Assembly: GCA_050123975.1 (NCBI GenBank)
Contig: JASFGC010000132.1
Location: 1 to 9,125, forward strand
DNA from: BM002 sp050123975
Lineage (GTDB): Bacteria; Desulfobacterota; Syntrophobacteria; BM002
Reading direction: 5' to 3'
DNA: 9,125 bases
Shown here: piece after piece, positions 5,882 through 9,125 of the stretch
How positions within the stretch are numbered: the stretch's first letter is position 1
Layout: every line of letters begins with the position of its first letter
The notes under the pieces: model-generated
What the model was told of the DNA's origin: nothing
Database searches by the model: none
What the model saw: only the letters and a program-made list of their open reading frames with translations
Translations under genes and position numbers: made by a program

Positions 5882-5933
5882 CGGTCAGCACTCTCCGTTT
5901 CGCCCTTTCTCCCCATCCCCGCTTCGTCCTGCT

Positions 5934-6006
5934 GTGCCTAGTGCCTAGTGTTTAGTGCCTAGTTGTCTACTGCTCACCGCTCACCGCTCACCGCTTACCG
6001 CTTACT
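5934..6006 (+). repeat. Two heptad arrays running into the M28 peptidase gene end
   Basis: Four units of GTGCCTA/GTGTTTA (5934-5961), a 10-bp break, then five units of GCTCACC/GCTTACC (5972-6006). The second array overlaps the 3' end of the minus-strand peptidase gene by 19 bp. No T-run terminator for either converging gene is visible here. Confidence 0.85.
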
Positions 6007-7076
6007 TCCAGAAAGAATATGACAAGGCTCTCCACCAACTCTGCCATGAATTCAAAGTCTAGCTTGTCCATGGTGTCTGAAGGCCGGTGGTAATGGGGAT
6101 TGCGATAGAAGGCTGAATCGGTGATCATCACCGCCTTGTAACCCTGGTCCCAGAACGAGGCATGGTCACTGAGTCGCACCGAAGGCATGGCCCAGCCCCC
6201 CAAGGGTACGGTCAGCTTAATTACCGGCAGATCACGGTTTTTTTGGAAGGCTTTGTAAAGAGAGCTGGTTAAACCTTTAGAGCTGAGGTTTCCCACGATA
6301 CCGATGAAGTTTCCTTCCTTGGGATAACCCATAAACATCAAGGGAAAAGGATAATCCTGGCAGCCTGGTTGGTGACAGGTATAGCCCACCATCTCCAAGC
6401 AGAGCATGCCGTCGATCTTTTCTTTCTCTTTTTTGGCATTCTTGGCGTGGATTTTACTGCCCATGCGCCTGGTACCATAAACCGGAGGCTCTTCCAGGGC
6501 AAAGGAGACAAATTTCACCCGCAGATCTAATTTCTCTTCTTCTAGCCTGGCCCGCAATTGCCTGGCTGTCTCCAACTGAACGGCAATGGCGCTGGCATTG
6601 TCGTCTGCGCCAACCGTACCCCACACAGAATCATAGTGTGCTCCCAACAAATAATGTTTGTTTGGATTTGCGCTGAAATCAATGGTGGCGACTATATTGG
6701 ACACGGTAAAATCCTTATACTGATAAGATTCCCGGTGTACCGGTAGGTCAATATCTTTGAAAAATGATTCAATGTAGACTGCTGTCTTTTCTAGATTCTC
6801 AGGCAAACGAACGCTCCGCTCACCAATGGTGACCGTAAGCTGCTGCACGTGCTCTTGCAGTCGCTCTACGGTTTTTTCAATGTCTATCACCTTTCTCTCC
6901 CCTCCCCCACTGTTTGGCTGCCCATGATCACATGAAATACTGAAGCAGAAAAAGCAAACCATGAGAGCCAAGACACTAAATAATCCGCCCCAACGCCGGG
7001 GTGGTTTTGCTCTCCATGACAAACTCAAGTTGTGGTGTTCCCATAACTGGCGATCTGAACTAAAAGCCATGGTCAT
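5988..7076 (-). CDS. M28-family zinc aminopeptidase, membrane-anchored or secreted
   Basis: 362 residues. A hydrophobic segment (about 29-49, WGGLFSVLALMVCFFCFSISC) should export or anchor it; SISC followed by Asp is a poor lipobox, so lipoprotein status is doubtful. The peptidase domain (about 95-360) keeps the co-catalytic zinc set: His147 and Asp149 (GAHYDS), Asp159 (GADDNASA), Glu195-Glu196 (FALEEPP; base and ligand), Glu228 (CLEMVGY) and His330 (PHYHRPSDT). Members cleave N-terminal residues from peptides; some act on glutaminyl ends. The 28 residues before the hydrophobic segment are long and basic for a signal peptide, and the ATG has only a GGGGGG run 12-14 nt upstream, so the true start may be internal. 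The last residues (VSGKR) and the stop are encoded by heptad repeats. It is convergent with the DUF6125-like gene and divergent from the permease. Confidence 0.88.
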   Translation of the reverse strand: MTMAFSSDRQLWEHHNLSLSWRAKPPRRWGGLFSVLALMVCFFCFSISCDHGQPNSGGGERKVIDIEKTVERLQEHVQQLTVTIGERSVRLPENLEKTAVYIESFFKDIDLPVHRESYQYKDFTVSNIVATIDFSANPNKHYLLGAHYDSVWGTVGADDNASAIAVQLETARQLRARLEEEKLDLRVKFVSFALEEPPVYGTRRMGSKIHAKNAKKEKEKIDGMLCLEMVGYTCHQPGCQDYPFPLMFMGYPKEGNFIGIVGNLSSKGLTSSLYKAFQKNRDLPVIKLTVPLGGWAMPSVRLSDHASFWDQGYKAVMITDSAFYRNPHYHRPSDTMDKLDFEFMAELVESLVIFFLEVSGKR

Positions 7077-7086
7077 ATCAGTATTG

Positions 7087-7219
7087 AAATCCCCCCTAAC
7101 CCCCCTTTATCAAAGGGGGGAACTTTTTGGAATAAATTCAAAAACATTTCCCTTTTGTAAAGGGGGAGCGAGGCCTGCCCGCCATCGCTCTCGCTCAGGC
7201 GAGGCGGGCGGGGGGATTT
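7087..7219. mobile_element. 133-bp MITE-like C6/G6 palindromic element
   Basis: Perfect 10-bp terminal inverted repeats AAATCCCCCC (7087-7096) and GGGGGGATTT (7210-7219). Inside are a perfect 9-bp-stem hairpin (CCCCCCTTT-ATC-AAAGGGGGG, 7100-7120), a second TTTGTAAAGGGGG motif, and a GC-rich nested palindrome (GCCTGCCCGCC against GGCGGGCGG). This type, with CCCCCCTTT/AAAGGGGGG cores, is widely seen as a non-coding dispersed repeat. No coding capacity and no obvious target-site duplication. It sits 10 bp upstream of the annotated M28 ATG. Confidence 0.75.
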
Positions 7220-7280
7220 TTATCTTTACTTTGCACTCAGCAAGCAGGGTAGTCATTTTTCAGCTGTGAAAATAATCTAC

Positions 7281-7286
7281 ATTATA
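7281..7286 (-). promoter_or_regulatory. Possible -10 element for the M28 peptidase gene
   Basis: A perfect TATAAT on the minus strand, but the region 17 bp upstream (AAATCC) is a poor -35. If used, the leader would be about 200 nt and would include the whole C6/G6 element, whose hairpins would then lie in the mRNA. An alternative TTGCCA-N17-AATAAA lies further upstream. Weak evidence. Confidence 0.25.
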
Positions 7287-7329
7287 TCTTCGGCACAGGG
7301 ATTGGATTTATTAGCACTAAACACTGTCT

Positions 7330-7345
7330 TGGCAATATACCAGCA
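7330..7345 (+). promoter_or_regulatory. Weak sigma-54-like site or nearby TTGACA upstream of the permease
   Basis: TTGGCAATATACCAGCA keeps the GG-N10-GC spacing of sigma-54 promoters but lacks the TT of the -12 element. A perfect -35 TTGACA at 7363-7368 is an alternative, but its nearest -10 (TAGAGT, 7388-7393) needs a 19-bp spacer. Either would leave a leader of about 150-200 nt before 7552. Neither is convincing alone. Confidence 0.2.
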
Positions 7346-7410
7346 AAACAGGAAAAAATCATTTGACAACAATCATTCCTTATGGAGTAGAGTACCAGAA
7401 AGGAATCCGG

Positions 7411-7429
7411 GCCCAAAGGCGCTTTGGGC
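7411..7429. other. Perfect 8-bp stem hairpin in the permease leader
   Basis: GCCCAAAG-GCG-CTTTGGGC forms a strong stem with a 3-nt loop. No T-run follows, so it is not a classic terminator. A related CGCAAAGCG word follows at about 7456-7464. It could be part of a repeat or a leader structure; function unknown. Confidence 0.5.
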
Positions 7430-7501
7430 TGCCCCATGGCGCTAAGTGCAGAGCGCAAAGCGAAAAACTGCCAATGTTACGACTCCCTTTATCTGTTCGC
7501 T

Positions 7502-7529
7502 ATGCGCCATGCGCTATGCTCTATGCGGT
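7502..7529 (+). repeat. Heptad array before the permease gene
   Basis: Four units of ATGCGCC/ATGCGCT/ATGCTCT/ATGCGGT type, ending 22 bp before the permease ATG. It falls inside an in-frame upstream extension of the permease reading frame, which argues that the extension is not translated. Confidence 0.75.
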
Positions 7530-7551
7530 CTTACCAGAATGGAGTGCTCTT

Positions 7552-8052
7552 ATGAAAGCAGCGTTTTTCAGTATGTTGGTCCTCTCTATCGTATTGGGAG
7601 GAATCGCCTACCACAAGAGTCCGCAACTTCCCATCCAGGCGATCAAATCAGGGGGCGGATTGTTATTGCGGCTCATTCCCGTTTTGATTCTCGCCTTTTT
7701 TGTAGCTGGGTTGATGGAAGTCCTTCTGCCCAAAGAGCTCCTCGTTCGCTGGGTAGGTGCTGAGAGCGGTTTTAAGGGGATCTTAATCGGCACCTGCCTG
7801 GGAGCTGTCGCCCCTGGTGGCCCATTTATACAGTTTCCAATCGTAGCAGCCTTATTCAAGGCAGGAGCGAATATTGGACCTCTGATCGCCTATCTTTCGG
7901 CCTGGGCCCTGATCGGCCTGAACCGGGTAATTGCCTTTGAAATTCCCCTGCTCGGGTTTCAAATCACTTTCACCAGGCTCCTTTGCAGTTTCATTTTTCC
8001 CATATTTATCGGCTACATGGCCAAGTTTCTGTATGAACGAGTTCCATTTTAA
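7552..8052 (+). CDS. Half-size permease, YraQ/ArsP (DUF318)-like
   Basis: A 166-residue, very hydrophobic inner-membrane protein with about five predicted membrane segments: residues 4-20, 35-59, 75-101, 105-128 and 138-161. The loop-helix GTCLGAVAPGGPF (80-92) with the following FPIVAALFKAGANIGPLIAYLSAWALIG resembles one half of the two-repeat COG0701/YraQ permeases, which include the ArsP organoarsenical exporter. The protein is about half the usual length of about 300 residues, so it would need to dimerise or pair with a second half not seen here. The frame stays open upstream to 7363, but that part is repeat-derived; GGAG at 7541-7544, 7 nt before the ATG at 7552, decides the start. Substrate unknown. 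The Cys pair typical of some metal-linked members is absent. Confidence 0.68.
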   Translation: MKAAFFSMLVLSIVLGGIAYHKSPQLPIQAIKSGGGLLLRLIPVLILAFFVAGLMEVLLPKELLVRWVGAESGFKGILIGTCLGAVAPGGPFIQFPIVAALFKAGANIGPLIAYLSAWALIGLNRVIAFEIPLLGFQITFTRLLCSFIFPIFIGYMAKFLYERVPF

Positions 8053-8095
8053 TCGATAGAAAATGCTCAATTTAAATCTGAAATCCTGATCTAAA

Positions 8096-8225
8096 GATGT
8101 GGGATGTGCGATATGTGATGTGAGTTTTACATTTCTATAGGGATTTACTATCCCACATCTCATATCTCATATCTCACATCACGCCCTGAGCCTTGCACCT
8201 TGTGCCTTGCGCCTTGAGCCTTTCA
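8096..8225. repeat. Three heptad arrays between permease and DUF3786 gene
   Basis: Four GATGTGG-type units (8096-8123), then TCCCACA/TCTCATA/TCTCACA units (8151-8178), which are an inverted imperfect copy of the first. Then come six units of CCTTGCA/CCTTGTG/CCTTGCG type (8184-8225), the same family as in 4354-4381. The first two could pair as a long hairpin with a 27-nt loop. The last array ends 19 bp before the DUF3786 start. Confidence 0.85.
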
Positions 8226-8244
8226 CTTAATAGGAGCACCCCTT

Positions 8245-8847
8245 ATGAACGAACAATACTTGCTGATTCAAAATGAACACCTAGAAGCGGCCTGGTCACG
8301 GGGCGAAGAAATACTCGAACAGGCTTTACCTGCTGCCCGAAAAAAAGATTGTTTGTGCTTCCAGGCCTTCGGTGGGGAGTGTGAGCTCTGTCCGGAGAAG
8401 ATGAGTACTGGTGGAAAATTGATTACCGGAGCTGAGGGTATCCTTATTGCCCTTTATGCCCGCAATGTCCTTGATGAGCCTCCCGAACTTCACCCTCTGC
8501 AATCCTTTAAAGAATTGCCTGACAGCGGGCCGTATCAAGCCGCTTTTGTGGCTCGCTCCGAGCAAATTCTCGTCGCCCACGTACCGGAAATTCAACGTCA
8601 GCAGGAGGCAATTGCCCAACACTTTTCAGGAATTATCAATCATGATGCGGTCAGTGGTGACTTTTCCTTCACCCTGTATCCGCTGCCTCGTATTCCCCTC
8701 TATTACATTTTCTATCTCCCCGACGAGGAATTTCCCGCAGCCGTGACCTGTTTGTTTGCTGCTGATGCCACCAGTCATCTTCCCGTAGATGGTCTGGCTG
8801 ACGTGGCAGAATATACGGGGAGAAAAATCATTGAGCTGGTGAAGTAA
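8245..8847 (+). CDS. DUF3786 protein with an N-terminal Cys cluster
   Basis: A 200-residue soluble protein. The run GAEGILIALYARNVL, SFKELPDSGPYQAAF and GDFSFTLYPLPRIPLYYIFYLPDEEFPAAVTCLF matches the DUF3786 family as I know it: strict anaerobes, often near corrinoid or iron-sulfur enzyme genes, function unknown. Near the N-terminus it has C36-x-C38 and C46-x2-C49 (CLCFQAFGGECELCP), a four-Cys set that could bind a metal or Fe-S cluster; I do not recall it as general for the family. Residues 125-128 (AQHF) begin a helix-to-strand region with no other motif. AGGAG (8232-8236) lies 8 nt before the ATG. It follows the permease on the same strand after 192 bp of repeats, so cotranscription is possible but not shown. 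Confidence 0.85.
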   Translation: MNEQYLLIQNEHLEAAWSRGEEILEQALPAARKKDCLCFQAFGGECELCPEKMSTGGKLITGAEGILIALYARNVLDEPPELHPLQSFKELPDSGPYQAAFVARSEQILVAHVPEIQRQQEAIAQHFSGIINHDAVSGDFSFTLYPLPRIPLYYIFYLPDEEFPAAVTCLFAADATSHLPVDGLADVAEYTGRKIIELVK

Positions 8848-8851
8848 AATC

Positions 8852-8886
8852 ATTGCGGATTTGGGATTGCGGAATGCGGAATTAAA
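8852..8886 (+). repeat. Heptad array just after the DUF3786 gene
   Basis: Five 7-bp units of ATTGCGG/ATTTGGG/AATGCGG type, starting 4 bp after the stop codon. It is related to the GCGGATT array at 4204-4231. Confidence 0.75.
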
Positions 8887-8926
8887 AAGGCATAGAGCAT
8901 CCGCGAGAAAGGCGTGAAAGGGAGTT

Positions 8927-9057
8927 TTGTCCGTCGTCAGTGGTCCGTTGTCCGTTGCAGCAAAAACAAGGGGCAAAGGAGAAATAGTAACCTTCTTTTC
9001 CTCTATGCTCTATGCTCTATGCCCTATGCTAACCTACTGACACCTGAAACCTGACAC
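8927..9057 (+). repeat. Composite heptad repeat, copy 3, followed by a CTGACAC array
   Basis: TTGTCCG-type heptads (8927-8954), TTGC, a diverged A-rich centre with AGTAACCTTCTTTT, then four CTCTATG/CCCTATG units (9001-9028). This is the same order as copy 1 (3029-3118), with the heptads better kept than the centre. After 8 bp comes a further array of three CTGACAC/CTGAAAC units (9037-9057). Confidence 0.8.
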
Positions 9058-9068
9058 CTTGGTACCGG

Positions 9069-9125
9069 CTAGGCATCATATTTGCAGATTTCTGGTGAGG
9101 CTTGTGTCACATGCTTTGGAGTCCG
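9069..9125 (-). CDS. Possible C-terminus of a minus-strand gene (cut by window edge)
   Basis: The minus strand is open from the window edge for 18 codons (RTPKHVTQASPEICKYDA) and stops at TAG (9071-9069), in sequence that is not repeat-like and lies just outside the heptad block. That fits a gene end, as repeats elsewhere in the window start near stop codons. Too short to recognise; it may be chance. Confidence 0.25.
   Translation of the reverse strand, partial: RTPKHVTQASPEICKYDA

Noticed and set aside
6961..7269. 102-residue plus-strand frame over the M28 start and the C6/G6 element
   Set aside because: Its C-terminal two-thirds is a translation of the palindromic repeat (KSPLTPLYQRGE type), there is no good ribosome site, and the M28 gene explains the other strand. 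The internal HDKLKLWCSHNW stretch is kept only as a query under findings.
7363..7551. 63-residue N-terminal extension of the permease
   Set aside because: It encodes hairpin and heptad repeats, has polar sequence unlike the membrane protein, and GGAG sits just before the internal ATG at 7552.

Overview
The window looks like a chromosomal segment of an anaerobic Desulfobacterota-type bacterium (relatives of sulfate reducers and syntrophs). This is inferred from an acetyl-CoA acetyltransferase/3-hydroxyacyl-CoA dehydrogenase pair, a DUF3786 protein, a DUF6125-like protein, a sigma-54-type promoter, and loosely packed genes whose gaps are filled with dispersed repeats. No rRNA, tRNA, transposase gene or CRISPR array was seen.

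Layout. At 1-177 (minus) is the start of a secreted protein, probably a Deg/HtrA-type serine peptidase. A 564-bp gap follows, holding a 120-bp inverted-repeat element, a sigma-70 promoter, a FadR-like palindrome over the predicted transcription start, and a long repeat-built hairpin. Next come the thiolase (742-1917, plus) and hbd-like dehydrogenase (2134-2985, plus). A minus-strand FHA plus cyclic-nucleotide-binding protein (3193-4023) is bracketed by inverted repeats and has a good sigma-54 promoter. Then a GNAT acetyltransferase (4462-4959, plus) and a DUF6125-like protein (5232-5726, plus). A membrane-anchored or secreted M28 aminopeptidase (5988-7076, minus) follows, with a MITE-like C6/G6 element just upstream. 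Last are a half-size YraQ/ArsP-type permease (7552-8052, plus) and a DUF3786 protein (8245-8847, plus), then about 280 bp of repeats and possibly the end of another minus-strand gene.

How the genes work together. Only thiolase and dehydrogenase form a clear pathway unit: reversible acetoacetyl-CoA formation from two acetyl-CoA, then NAD(P)H-linked reduction to 3-hydroxybutyryl-CoA (or the reverse, in beta-oxidation). The other genes look like single-gene units or loose pairs.

The most unusual feature is the intergenic DNA. Most larger gaps carry short tandem arrays with a period of exactly 7 bp but many unrelated unit sequences. Different unit families sometimes follow one another without losing the 7-bp phase. 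Larger composite blocks of these arrays recur in both orientations, and several arrays begin at or inside the ends of genes. I recognise no complete undescribed defence or metabolic system; the heptad-repeat landscape and the regulatory sites at the thiolase and FHA-CNB genes are the best leads.
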